A stretch of 64,000 nt of DNA, from assembly GCA_022606425.2 (NCBI GenBank), contig JAHDVF020001552.1, positions 434,001 to 498,000 of the forward strand. Reading direction: 5' to 3'. The DNA comes from Lepidostoma basale (Eukaryota; Arthropoda; Insecta; Trichoptera; Lepidostomatidae). The notes under the pieces are model-generated. The model made no database searches and had not been told where the DNA came from. It saw nothing but the letters and a program-made list of their open reading frames with translations. Every line of letters begins with the position of its first letter. Position 1 is the first letter of the stretch. Both the position numbers and the translations under genes were made by a program. Positions 22,501-32,779 of this stretch are shown here, piece by piece.

Positions 22501-23102
22501 TTAGTTGAAAGATGCGGAGCTTATTGAATTTCAATAGTGGATATGGTTGGTATCCGAGGGAAAAAAATATTTTTATATATAAAAATATTTTTATATAAAA
22601 AATATTACTATCATACACAGAGTGTCACACATTCGTCTAAGAGATCTAAAGTAATTAATGATCAGTAAATTAATGAATCTTCAAAATTAAAATTTAATGT
22701 TATAAAATCATATCGCACGCTTAATAGAACACTGGCTTAACTAAAAAAAGCAAGTTTTGCTCAATCTGACATGAGTCGGTGTTTTAACAAACACAGTCGA
22801 AAAACACGTACGAATGGATAGTGTTAACATTGTGAAAAATATATGGATAGCGTTAACACAAGCAATGTTAACTCAATTATGACCAAAACCATAATCATCG
22901 GTCAGTTTACTATTAAGCGTGCGATTTATCAATGGCTGAGGATTTCTAGGCATTGTTTTAAATTTTAAACAAAATTAATAAAAATAGTTTTGGCCACCCT
23001 AATAATATATATGTAATATCCCTGAACCTATGTAGATTAATTCCCTCGAATACCAACCATATCCACTGTTTGAATTCAACAAGCAACGCACCGCTCAACT
23101 AA
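22501..23102. mobile_element. 602-bp inverted-repeat transposon with nested insert
   Basis: About 62 bp at each end are inverted repeats: the left has GTGGATATGGTTGGTATCCG and AGGGAA; the complement of the right has GTGGATATGGTTGGTATTCG and AGGGAA. Inside lies a 35-bp LINE piece (22613-22650) and another inverted-repeat element at 22713-22924. No coding capacity. Confidence 0.8.
22713..22924. mobile_element. 212-bp MITE nested in a larger MITE
   Basis: Ends TCGCACGCTTAATAGAACAC and the complement of its right end TCGCACGCTTAATAGTAAAC form terminal repeats of about 22 bp. Internal GTGTTAAC-type repeats occur. The host element is at 22501-23102. Confidence 0.72.
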
Positions 23103-23289
23103 TTGAAGTAATTAGTCTAGTTCGTCGGATAACTGCAGAGGGATGCATCTATATTTTCAATACTTGAGTAGTATAAACCTTTACCATGTATTGTATTCCT
23201 TTGTTATATGAGCTTCGAAAACTCAATAATTGATCCGCACAATGCGATAAGTTTCACAACAGATTTCTGTTATATAAAATAATCATTAT

Positions 23290-23368
23290 GACTCTCGGCT
23301 GACGGTCTAGGGGACAGAACGCTTGACTTCTAATCCAGTTGACTTGTGTTCAATCCCTAGACACGACC
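23290..23368 (+). pseudogene. tRNA-Arg-like pseudogene
   Basis: GCTTGACTTCTAATCCAG forms an anticodon arm with TCT in the loop, as in tRNA-Arg. The T-arm-like GTGTTCAATCCC follows. The D arm and acceptor pair poorly and the B box is off consensus (GTTCAATCC). It is not part of the SINE family. A decayed gene or a tRNA-derived repeat fits best. Confidence 0.5.
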
Positions 23369-23409
23369 ATATTCCTTTTTCATAATAATAAGCTATTTTC
23401 TGGTTATAT

Positions 23410-23637
23410 TTTGTTGAATCGCTATTTACACCGTGACAGCGCGCACCAAATCGATGTAAAGAGTATTGCTATCATGACATGTGATAGGTGCTCATAGATC
23501 GCCATTTTATTGCCACGGTAATTTTTCACCAGACCAAAGATAGTGTGACAGTCACGCTGCCATTGCCGGGAATCGAACTCGGAACCTTCGGTATGGCAGT
23601 CATAGATATTGCCACTCTGCCACGAAGGTTGTCTTTG
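23410..23637 (-). mobile_element. tRNA-derived SINE, second tail type
   Basis: Complement has head CCTTCGTGGCAGAGTGGCA, B box GGTTCCGAGTTCGATTCCCG (GTTCGATTCC intact), body with AATAAAATGGCGATCTATG and a tail ending GCGCGCTGTCACGGTGTAAA. This tail differs from that at 2488. Confidence 0.8.
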
Positions 23638-23734
23638 TAAAAAATTGAAGATTGTAAAATAAATTTTAATATCATTGATTTCAGTATTTGGTATCATTTT
23701 TTTTATATAGAAAAAAAAGTTATTGACCCGTTGA

Positions 23735-23860
23735 TAGCTGAGTACGAGCTAGGCGCGTACTACCGTATTCTCGTTAAGTACTCAATACGCGCCCGGCGCG
23801 TTTCAGGTTAAACATCAATGTTTAGCAACGTGTATAATATACAAAAAGAAATAATAATAT
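23735..23860 (-). repeat. Inverted copy of the CGCCGGGCGCG repeat
   Basis: Contains AATACGCGCCCGGCGCG, the complement of the 1740-1865 core, with shared flanks. Confidence 0.5.
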
Positions 23861-24139
23861 TTTTTTAGGTACATTTTAAATTCCTATAGGATATATTCTA
23901 TAATTGAATAAGACATAATTTGAGTATCTTACCAGATAATTGAAAATGTTGCGTAATGGAAATGTGAATTTTTTAATAACAATATATTTATTTTAATGTA
24001 TTTTATGAACATCTGCTGTAATTCATCTTATACAGGTTAACGTAAAAATCGCAATAAGAAATGCATTATCTTAAACTTTCGTATGAAGCACTTCGTTGGT
24101 GGTGTGGCATTGTTAAAAAAAATTAAATACTTTTATACA

Positions 24140-24268
24140 ATACCTACTTTGTTTTTACACTACTTTATATTAGTTTTTTCTAACACTGATGAAGCTCTGG
24201 CGGGAGCGAAATTGGTTGATTCGTTAAAACAAAATAAAGTGGCGTAAAAACAAAGTATGAAGAATGTT
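24140..24268 (+). ncRNA. Hammerhead ribozyme candidate with long stem I, family 3
   Basis: CUGAUGA (24186-24192), stem II GCUCU/GGAGC, GAAA (24208-24211), then UUGGUU. Arms TACTTTGTTTTTACACTACT and the complementary GGCGTAAAAACAAAGTA would extend stem I to over 30 bp. Core bases are intact; the base of stem I has an internal loop. Confidence 0.78.
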
Positions 24269-24439
24269 TTAAATTATTTTGAATCATCCCTAGCTGTAAT
24301 GAAATATTACACAATTTCTTCACCTTTGACTTAGTTAGTTCGATACTAGTCAAAGGCGATATTGAAAGTATGACTTTTCCATGCAAATTCCATATATAAA
24401 ACAGTTAAAACAGAAAGCGATCGGAATACCTAGTTAGTT

Positions 24440-24790
24440 CCATATTATCTGAGAAATACTCGCGCTGTATCTGGTAATATGATCAGTGTTAATATCTCTG
24501 GAGAATTCCGCCTCCGGAATATTAAGAGTTTAATGGCATTCTGGAAATTTCCGGATGTAGATAGCCCCCGAGCTTCCCGGGCGCGGGATTTATTGTAAGG
24601 GACGGAGCTTTCGGCGGCAACTTAACTTGTGCTTTTGACGAAATCATTGGTTCAGTCAAATCGCAATTGTTCAGCGGGCAGTGACGCGTGAGGGCTGCCG
24701 GACTCCCAGATAATTACTCCCGGCTCCTACTTATTGATGGATTCGCTGTACATTGAGATAGGTTCCTTGTGCCCTTCACTCTTTGGAGGC
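24440..24790. other. GC-richer unique stretch
   Basis: Higher GC, with GGAATTCCGC-like and CCGGATG motifs, CTTCCCGGGCGCGGG at about 24575 and GTGACGCGTGAGGGCTG at 24682. It matches nothing else in the window and has no coding signature. Possible regulatory or conserved noncoding DNA. Confidence 0.35.
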
Positions 24791-24924
24791 ACACAAGACG
24801 ATGTAAAGTAATAAATGATTTAACGGTATTAACACCCTCACTGCATTAAGGAAAAACGAGTTACTAAAATTGTAATGGAATATATAAATCGAGTATTTCT
24901 CTTTCATTTCATTTATTCTTCTTT

Positions 24925-25375
24925 TTCTTCTTCTTCACTTTTGGTAGACTCAGGAGTCTATTATTTCAGGCGGGTCCTCTTGAGACGCTGAACTCCAGCT
25001 TTCTCTCCACCGTTTCGGGGGTCTTCCTGGTCGGCGTTGTCCGTTTAGCGTTCCATGGAGAGCTATGTGTGGTATCCAATTTGAGCTCATCCTTTCTACG
25101 TGTTGATGCTAGTATCGCTGTCTTTGACGTCCCCATCTGACCACATCTTCAACCTCGCAGATTTCTCGGATTGCTGTATTCCTAACTCGATCACGTAGGG
25201 TCTTGCCAGCTATAGCGCGGAGAGTGAGGATTGGTCGCACACAGGTCTTATAGATGCGTACCTTGCTGTCAGTCCTCATGTCCTTGTTTCTCCATATGAT
25301 ATCTTTCAGGAAGCCTGCAACCGCCGCAGCCCTATCCACCTGTGACCTCACTTCTCTGGGGAGGTCATTTCATTT
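24925..25375 (-). mobile_element. GAA-tailed RTE-like LINE, near twin of 43245-43895
   Basis: Reads EVRSQVDRAAAVAGFLKDII, WRNKDMRTDSKVRIYKTCVR, PILT, (deletion) LRAIAGKTLRDRVRNTAIRE, ICEVEDVVRWGRQRQRYWHQ, HVERMSSN. Tail GAAGAAGAAGAAAAAGAAG. Sequence is almost the same as the + copy at 43400-43895 apart from a deletion of about 85 bp near 25225. Confidence 0.85.
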
Positions 25376-25574
25376 CAACATTCAAATTTGTAATTATTTT
25401 TATTTGCAAAAAAAATGCCAGTTTATTACGTAATTATGGTACACGCAGTCAGAAGTTTATTTTTACAAAGCTCCCACAGTGTGGAAAAAAATATTTAGAA
25501 CATAAATTAAAATAATCCAATGATTTTACTGAAATCTCTTGATGGAAGTTCATTTTAAATAACAATTAACTACT

Positions 25575-25630
25575 ACCACTTTTATCTTCATTTCGACAGC
25601 TAGCCTGGCGACACTGGTCGGTGTTTTTTT
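25575..25630 (+). repeat. Truncated hammerhead-like element (GAUG class)
   Basis: TCATTTCGACAGC then TAGCCTGGCGACACTGGTCG, a deleted and mutated relative of the 5552-5714 element. Confidence 0.5.
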
Positions 25631-25919
25631 AACAAACTTACAAACCATCAAGCCCTCTCTACAAAAGGGGTAAGCAGATATAATGGAGTGCCCTACTGTT
25701 CTTTGCACCCACACAGGTTTCTCCAACTCCTCACAAAAAAGTTTATTTTATTGAAATAAAATTATGGTAAAGTTTAAATATATATTAAAAATCATAATCA
25801 TAACGTTTTTCTCGATACGACATTATCTAACAAAGTCTGGGGTTGAGCCTGTATACCATTATTATTTTGTTAAATCGTAATATATTAGAATTGTTACTTG
25901 TTTTAACATAAATACCAAA

Positions 25920-25967
25920 AAGGAAGAAATATTCAGACTGTTGTAACAGTCTGAATATTTCTTCCTT
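25920..25967. repeat. Near-perfect 48-bp palindrome
   Basis: Two 23-nt arms (left arm starts AAGGAAGAAATATTCAGACT) are exact reverse complements separated by 2 nt. Confidence 0.9.
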
Positions 25968-26109
25968 CCTTCTTAGAAAATAAAACAAATTTAAGCTTTT
26001 CTTAAACACGTGTGTACTTTCCCGTTTATCCTTTTTCCTTATTTCGGCGGCTCGTTGCCATCTTTGGTCTGAAACCGGTCGATGCGACAAGAAAAATAAT
26101 AAGTGGAAT

Positions 26110-26470
26110 AAAATCAAACATTTATTTTACTGTATTTACAAAGTACCTTTATAAAAGAATATGTTTATTTATATTTAACTCTTAACGGACGCTAGCTTTT
26201 GATATGTTATTCTATCAGTATTTAATTTTGAAAGGCACTGTGTATGTTAATCGCTCCATTGGTAATATTAAACTGACAAAGTAATTACGCGCAGATTCCA
26301 TAGACAACAATATTCAACGTGATTCATCATGTCACCTCACATGTGCCATACGACCGCAGCGTCAAAGTTCTGTTGTCACACAAAGGTGACAAACGTCCGT
26401 TAAGGGTTAAACATTAATACGGAGATTCGAAGTTACAGATTCAAATCATTGTTATTTTTTTAAGACATTA
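26110..26470. other. Unidentified sequence with repeated AACGGAC motif
   Basis: AACTCTTAACGGACG at 26177 and CGTCCGTTAAGGGTTA at 26393 are complementary. They bound about 230 bp and may be the ends of a small inverted-repeat element. Confidence 0.45.
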
Positions 26471-26559
26471 TATTTTCTTTCACAAACATGTTCCGGGCCA
26501 CAGACCTCCTTCTTCAGTGTAGATTTTTAATATTGTTTTTAAAAATAAAAATTAATATG

Positions 26560-27215
26560 TGAATCACATTAATCAAAACATTGTTCATCGTTAGTCGCTA
26601 CTTTTCCCATTTTTCTGGCAAAAAATGAATCCATCTTCGAAAAAACGCCTCGTCTTTTGAGGTAATCCCGCCATCGACCCAATTCTTGACATCTGCATAT
26701 GAATGGAAGTGCTGCTCTTCTAAGGCATGCGCCATGGATCTGAACAAGTGGTAGTCCGATAGTGCTACGTCTGATGAATAAGGCGGTGCAGTATAATCTC
26801 CCAACCCACATTCTGTAAGTAGTTTTTGACCGCGATTGTGATGTGAGGTCGAGCGTTGTCGTGTTGAGAAATCAGCTTGATATACCTGTTTTCTCATTCC
26901 GATCGTTTTCATCTAGTGCCTGCTTACATCGCATTTTGTTGTAGGTAACCTCCTTCCGAAACCGTTTCACCCGATTTGAGGAGTACATCTTTCGTTCAAA
27001 CTTTTTCGATCTTCCAGGGCGATCTTTGTCTTCAACGCAAAAATCACCAGCTTTGAAGCATCAATACCATTCCCTTCATTATTTATCCGATGGGGCATGA
27101 TCGCTATAAACTTCCACAAGCATTTTACACACCTCAGTTGCACTCTTCTTGTAATTAAAGCAGAACCGTTTCTCGCAAATGCTTCTTTTTTACCATAAAA
27201 GTCGAGATTTTTAAG
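26560..27215 (-). pseudogene. second mariner transposase pseudogene, different subfamily
   Basis: On the - strand the N-terminal part is near 27190-26990 (FCFNYKKSATEVCKML and KAGDF-x-VEDKDR-PGRSKKFE, typical of mariner). It jumps to the C-terminal part near 26930-26560 (QALDEND, then a PYS-DVALSDYHLFRSMAH segment, HFHSYADVKNWVD, FFRRWIHFLPEKWEK). The centre with the first catalytic Asp is missing and several stops and frameshifts are present. Its sequence differs clearly from the mariner at 28297, so these are two separate invasions. I could not define its terminal repeats. Hammerhead-like half elements at 26485-26530 and near 27335-27365 may flank it. Confidence 0.82.
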
Positions 27216-27379
27216 AGCGATAAAACAAATGTTGTGAGAATGACAAACATTTGCGAACTCAACAAAATTGACAGATGCTCAGCTTACTAAAAATAAATGG
27301 CCGCCAAATGTGAAGACTTGAAGAACTCTATTGTTAAACGGACCGAACTTTCCGAAACACGTAATATAATATATCTGAT

Positions 27380-28290
27380 TTTAAAGGGTTGTATTTTTAA
27401 AGTGATTGTTTTATCATTTCCCTTCGGTCTAACACCAAACACCCGGCGCAGCGCAGACCACACGGATTAACCAATATTGGAGCTTATCTCTGTGTACCTT
27501 TCTCTAGGGTAGATAGTATTCTGGACATCATCTCTCAGCGCGGGAATGTTTGCTCTCCTTATGTTTGCTTTTAATTATGAAACTCCTAGGGCCAGGCTGA
27601 AGGTGTTCTTGTGTACTCGCTCCGCGCAACTTTGATGTCGATCCCGCTATTTCGTGTCGTCCATTTCGAATTATTGGCAATAGTCCCGGATTATCAGCAG
27701 ATTGGAAGTTTGCTACTGATTCAGGCACACAACATTCTGCAGAATAAGACTTTGGTTTATTAGTTTTATCGGCGTTCGGAGAGTAAACTAATGCTTTATG
27801 TAGATTAGGCCGGCAATGTTTGACATAGTAAAATCCACAGCGAAATTAATGGCGCGGGACATCTATGAAATCTACTTCTTTGGCAATATTTAAATAAGGT
27901 ACTGTGAGGCGACAATAAATTTACAATATATTCAATTACGTATCAATGTAATGAATAGATTTTTGAGTGGATTGAAATACAATAATACAAAAATGAACAA
28001 CCAATAAAACTATTGCGTTCAGATTTATTCCGATTGAATTCACATTGAAACGCTAAAAATTCATTCGTCTATCTATTGTAGCTAAACGAAAATAATATTT
28101 GATATTGTGTTTTTTTTTTAATATTGTCGAATAGTAGAGTAATTTTAATAGCATACATCATAAAGATTGCAATAAAATCAACGAGCAACAAACCGTTAAT
28201 ACATTTTCCCTAACTAAGCACTCGTAACGTCTATGTAAAAAAATATACTACCAATGTTGCTCTTTAAATCAATGGCAAGAAAGCTTTATA
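27380..28290. other. Sequence between two mariners, nothing recognised
   Basis: The first 400 bp are GC-richer. A frame at 27528-27728 has no signature I trust. The rest is AT-rich. Confidence 0.4.
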
Positions 28291-28296
28291 AGTATA

Positions 28297-29738
28297 CCAG
28301 GGGTGGCGCTTAAATGAATATATGGTGTATAAATATATGAAGTTTTAGCCGACTTTGTGTCATTACCAGGGGCGCCAATATATGTAATAGTTACACTTAC
28401 ACCACACTTACTTCCAATTAAATTGTCTCACTTAACGTATTAAACTTGTTCATAGGTTGCCTTTTATGTTTTTACAATCGAACAATAGATGGCGTTAGTG
28501 AGTTATGGCATCACTGTATTTGTGAACATTGGCGTTTGTTATTGCGAAGCCAGTGGCAACATAGTAATTGCTCGATTAGGTTGTTGATAGTGAACGTTTA
28601 AAAGAAGCAAGTTTGTGCGAAAGTGGAGATCACTCGTGAAGGTTTTCGTTGGATGATTTTTTTATGATTTAAAAAAAGGCCTTACTCGACAGCAATGCAT
28701 AGAATTGCTTCGTGCAACTTTTGGTAATGAAGCACCATCAGAGAAGACTGTTTGCAATTGGTTTGCAGAATTATGTCATGGTCGTGCGTCCGTCAGTGAT
28801 GAATGACGAGAAGGTCGGCCAAAATCGGTTGTCATTCCGAGAAACATCGATGCTGTGGGCATTATGACTAAAGAATATCGGCATGTGACTTACGGACAGA
28901 TAGAGGTCACTCTTGGCATATCGCAGACTGCAATACAATCGATTTTGCATGAGCATTTAGGTGTGAGAAAGATTTATTCCAGATGGATTCCGCATAATTT
29001 GACCGAAACGAAAAAGGCTCGTGTTGATTGATGTCACGAAATGTTGAAAAAATTCAACCAAGGAAGGTTCAAAATCCGTATACAACATTGTTACAGGACA
29101 CAAAACTTGGATGTATTCGTATGAACCTGAAAACAAACAACAGTATACTGTTAGGGTGTTTGACGATGAACCCAATCCCACTAAAGTTGTTCGTTCACGG
29201 AGCACTTCCTAAAAAGGATCGCTTGTTTCTTCGGTTGTACTGGACACTTTGCAACCTTTCCTTTAGAGGATCGAAGAACTGTTAATGCCAAATGGTATAC
29301 AACAATTTGTTTGCCAACAGTCTTCGATGAACTAAGGAAAAACACCAAAAAACGTCGCATCATTCTTCATCACGACAATGCCAGCTCCCATAAAGCACGT
29401 CAAACACCTGAATATTTGAAGGAGAAAAACATCGAATTAATGTCTCATTTCCCGTATTCACCTGATTTATCGCCTAATGACTTTTTCCTGTTCCCTACTG
29501 TCATACAAAAGATGAGTGGTCAGCGATTTTCATCACCTCAAGAAGCTGTTGAAGACTTTCAAAACCATGTTTCTACAATATTTCTTCAGAGTGGAGAAAA
29601 TGTCTCCAGAATTGGTTTAAACGTATGCAAAAATGTGTAGACCTAAAAAGGAAACATTTTAAAAAGCAATAAAACACTTTGTTTCAAACTTGTTTGTTTC
29701 TGTTTCACTTTTTGTAAAAACTTAAGAGGCAACCCTCG
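28297..29738 (+). mobile_element. mariner transposon with both terminal inverted repeats, decayed
   Basis: This is a Tc1/mariner-class DNA transposon of about 1.44 kb flanked by TA dinucleotides (28295-28296 and 29739-29740). The ends match as inverted repeats: the left end reads CCAGGGGTGGCGCTTAA and the complement of the right end reads CGAGGGTTGCCTCTTAA. Inside is a broken transposase. The element ends 50 bp before the acceptor of the Rap-GAP exon at 29791. It is a little longer than the usual 1.3 kb for mariner. Confidence 0.88.
28650..29665 (+). pseudogene. mariner transposase pseudogene
   Basis: Reading frames broken by stops and frameshifts encode a mariner transposase. The N-terminal part has the helix-turn-helix region (a KKGLTRQQCIELLRATFGNE-type segment, then TVCNWF). 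Next come segments resembling YGQIEVTLGIS and the IHNL-type linker (here IPHNL). The middle, which should hold the first catalytic Asp, is shifted out of frame near 29040-29290. The C-terminal frame 29311-29640 is open and keeps HHDNASSHKA (second Asp) and PYSPDLSPNDFFLFP (third Asp, the mariner D34D spacing). At least three stops or shifts mean it cannot make an active enzyme. Confidence 0.88.
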
Positions 29739-29790
29739 TATGTGCATAATTTTAAATTTGTATTTGTAACTTTTCCGTTTCTTGTTCTAG

Positions 29791-29971
29791 GATACTGGTG
29801 CGAGCCATCAGCTATACGGTCCACGGGCTCATCCCGGCGTCCTGCGTGTTTGCTGACAGATACAATAGAGAGGAGGTGGTCCGGTCCCTGGGCAAGGAGG
29901 TGAACATCAGCCCTCCCCTCACGCTGGGACAGCTGCCGGACACTCCGGAAGAACTCTTAAAATTAGACCAG
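29791..29971 (+). CDS. Rapgap1: Rap-GAP family protein, exon upstream of the catalytic core
   Basis: This is an internal coding exon of a GTPase-activating protein for Rap-type small GTPases. It is preceded by a pyrimidine-rich tract ending CTTGTTCTAG and followed by a good donor (CAG|GTAAGA). The first base completes a split codon and the last codon, CAG, ends in phase 0. The 60 residues run from ILVRAISYTVHGLIPASC to EELLKLDQ, which resembles the segment before the catalytic domain in Rap1GAP proteins (an IP-x-SC motif and a hydrophobic-D-x element). The exon is much richer in G and C than the intron around it. It joins in frame to the exon at 49227. The Rap1GAP subfamily is my inference from the joined exons; SIPA1-like or GARNL3-like proteins are less likely alternatives. 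The start codon is upstream and was not found. Confidence 0.85.
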
Positions 29972-30009
29972 GTAAGACGATATGATCATTTAAACAAGTA
30001 CAGGATTGA

Positions 30010-30875
30010 GTACGCTTGGATAATCAATTTTATTCAAAATAGAAAATCAAATCAAATCAGCTTATTAACTCAAGAGACATTACAAACTAAAAAAAGCAAA
30101 ATGTTTAAGGTATCTATTAAGTATAGGTGAAATATTATAAAAATACAATATAATACCAGGAACGCATTAGAGATGGTTCGACATTAGGAAGACAAGATAC
30201 TTTCTAAAGTCAAAAGTATTTGTCCCCTGAACGTACCTTCACTAATATGAAAGACTTCGATCTCCAAGGAAATCGCGTTCAGCAGACTAATTGCTCTTCC
30301 TACCCCGTGTCACCAGAGGCAGATTGGTTCTGGTGGCCGGTAGGTAAATTTATGCTGTTGCTGTCTGAGAAATCTATCAGGGACAAAAATACCAACATCC
30401 TCTAGCACGGCCGAGTTAGTTCTCGAAATACCCCCTGATTAATTTAAAGAAATGAGTAATGAGATAGAGCCACGGATAACTACCATACTCCCTCAAGTAG
30501 AGATACCTCAGAATTTTTTTCTGAACCCTCTCCAGCATAAGGGAATATCTTGTCTCGTGAGGACTCCATTTCACAAAACCACTTTCGAGTCTGCTCCGAA
30601 CCAACGCGTTATATAGGACTCTGAGCACATTGGGATATCTGAAAACTTTTCCGGTCAGAGTGATGAAGCCCAACACCCTCAGTGCAATGTCACAAATCCT
30701 CGCGATATGTGTACGAAAAGTCAGCCTACTCTCATAGATGATTCCGAGATCCTTCATCGTAGATACATTGTGTATCAATGATACACAGTTCAATGCTCTA
30801 GTAAAAGATAGCATAACGCACTTAGAGACATTGAATTACATTTTATTACTGTGACTCCAGTTAACAATATTAAAA
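30010..30875 (-). mobile_element. Jockey-like LINE, reverse transcriptase C-terminus
   Basis: Frame 30416-30814 encodes VSLIHNVSTMKDLGIIYESR, LTFRTHIARICDIALRVLGF, LYNALVRSRLESGFVKWSPH and LERVQKKILRYLYLREYGSY, the post-palm region of jockey or CR1-type reverse transcriptases. The 3' untranslated end (AATACCAGGAACGC, GATGGTTCGACATTAGGAAG, then a TGATTT-type tail near 30035) is shared with 50515, 57660 and 61915. It starts just 40 bp after the Rap-GAP exon. Confidence 0.85.
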
Positions 30876-30884
30876 TCGCTTGAA

Positions 30885-31080
30885 ACCACAACGGGTTCGT
30901 TCCTTGCTTATACAGCCGATTTCATCCACTGCTGGATATAGGGAGGCCTATGGCACACATACCACATACACCTATCTTGCGACCATCTCCATCATCAGAC
31001 CATTGTATGGGTGGTCACCTTCTTCTTCTTCAATATTCACGAGGTCTTCATTCCACTATCCTCCTAATCTCTCTTGAGGA
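30885..31080 (-). mobile_element. LINE 3' fragment
   Basis: TTTCATCCACTGCTGGATAT on the + strand is the complement of the widespread ATATCCAGCAGTGGA end of insect LINEs. The remainder is degenerate. Confidence 0.45.
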
Positions 31081-31309
31081 AATGAGCATTAGAGCTTAGC
31101 CGCCACTCTTTTGACACCAAAAGTATTCATTTGGTTCTTTTACGTTTTATTTCGGGGTTATTATCACCCTGAAACGAAATAGGTCCATTCAGTAAGTTTC
31201 AGTTTCAAAAAATGTTTATTCCATTTCTTTTCTAAGTATATTTAATATTTTTTATGCCGCTATCACTATTCTTCAAACATGAATATTATAATAATCAATA
31301 TTTTAATTG

Positions 31310-31515
31310 TTTTGACCGAAACACTATGATACACATTATAAACTGTTAAATTAAAAAACTTTGTTTTATGTTTCACAATTGTATTTGTAGCACTTGCACA
31401 ATTGTTACATCTGATGATGTCAACATAATTAACATTAATGAAACAGCTGTCACGAAAAAAAAAATACAATTGTGATACATAAAACAAAGTTTTTAATTAA
31501 ACAGTTTATAATATT
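31310..31515 (+). ncRNA. Hammerhead ribozyme candidate in a long inverted repeat, family 2
   Basis: CUGAUGA at 31411-31417, a longer stem II beginning UGUCAAC, GAAAC at 31440-31444, palindrome ACAGCUGU (31443-31450) and C at 31451. Arms 31333-31390 and 31460-31515 (AACTTTGTTTTATG, CACAATTGTATTT and complements) give a stem I of more than 50 nt. All core bases are intact. Confidence 0.8.
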
Positions 31516-31519
31516 TTAA

Positions 31520-32440
31520 TTATACAGTTTTTCGAGATTTTTCGTAAAATTATTGAATTATTGTTGATATTCATCAAGCACATTACAGCGTTATTGAATA
31601 TTTGAAAAATGCAGGTGAAATGATCACGTATAACCTATTTTAATCATATGCAAAACCGCAAACGGGAATATCACCGATACAAACCAAACCGCGATGAAGT
31701 TTGGAGCAGGCTGGAGAACGGAATAGAGTATTCCTGGAATTGGAAGCGGGCGTATTGGTTTCATGCTCCCAATAGGAATTGTAGCGACGGTGGCTTCAAA
31801 TTATTGCAAAATGCCTCCGCCATGATGCGACAGGGATAGAACGTAAATTCTCCCCACCCCCTTGCACAAGGGGTGACATTCCGTCCCCAGTGATATTTCA
31901 CTCGAATGTTTCAAATACTTCAACCCACGCTGTTTATTCCTACGTGTGGTTTTGACACAGAAAAACTTTTTAGAAATATCAATGAATTATGTATTATTTT
32001 TAGCATTGTTCAATGTTTGAAAGTGCCATTAACTCTTGTATTATGTAAATCTATAAAATTACACATTTAAAATCTAATGAATATCTATTGATATATAAAT
32101 TTCTATTTTGAAAAAAATTCTGATTGATAAATAAACTCTTGAATGAAAATTTTAAGTTTTCCCAACGAATTTAATATTTAAGTTATCAAGATATTAATGT
32201 TTTAATATTAAATTTGTTTTGTTGTTAATTTAAAGTTCATTGTTTATAATGATTATTTTTGGTGGAATCATATTACAATCTTCTATTATATTTTAATATT
32301 GTAAAGGAATTTTAAATTATTTTCATTGTTTAAGTTACCATTTTTTATGTTAAATGTTTATATTTAAACACCTTATATTACGCATCTATTAGTGTTTATC
32401 TAGTATTTCAAAACTTACCTTAGTCAAAATCAACATATAG
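31520..32440. other. Intron sequence, AT-rich, nothing recognised
   Basis: A GC-richer part at 31650-31880 (TGGAGCAGGCTGGAGAACGG) has no match. The rest is plain AT-rich intron. Confidence 0.45.
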
Positions 32441-32489
32441 AGTGTGGAATTTTTTTTTTTTTTTTAAATAAAATAAACTACTTTTTAAC

Positions 32490-32570
32490 ACTACAAACTT
32501 CAGGATAACAAAATATATTTTATAACCCTGATGAAGTTTTGCTTAAAACGAAACCGGTTTGTAGCTTTAA
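32490..32570 (+). ncRNA. Hammerhead ribozyme candidate, family 3
   Basis: CUGAUGA (32528-32534), A, stem II GUUUU-GCUU-AAAAC (perfect), GAAAC (32550-32554), perfect palindrome ACCGGU (32553-32558), U at the cleavage position. A possible distal stem I pairs CTACAAA (near 32492) with TTTGTAG (32558-32564). Core and stem II are complete. Confidence 0.8.
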
Positions 32571-32779
32571 AAAACAAAATCATGTAGAATATATTCCTAT
32601 AAATTTTCATTTACATTTAAAAATATCACACAATAAATTGAATGCGTAATACGATATATTTTTTTAATTCGACTTGTGTTTTTGAAAATATTTATGATGA
32701 TAAATTAATCTTGTTAATGCTGAATTTTTTTTTTTAATAAAATCTATTTTTAAAGAACCCAATTGGGTTATATGGATAT

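Noticed and set aside
29972..30130. Coding extension of the exon at 29791
   Set aside because: The donor CAG|GTAAGA is strong, and the frame joins the 49227 exon in the order expected for the domain.
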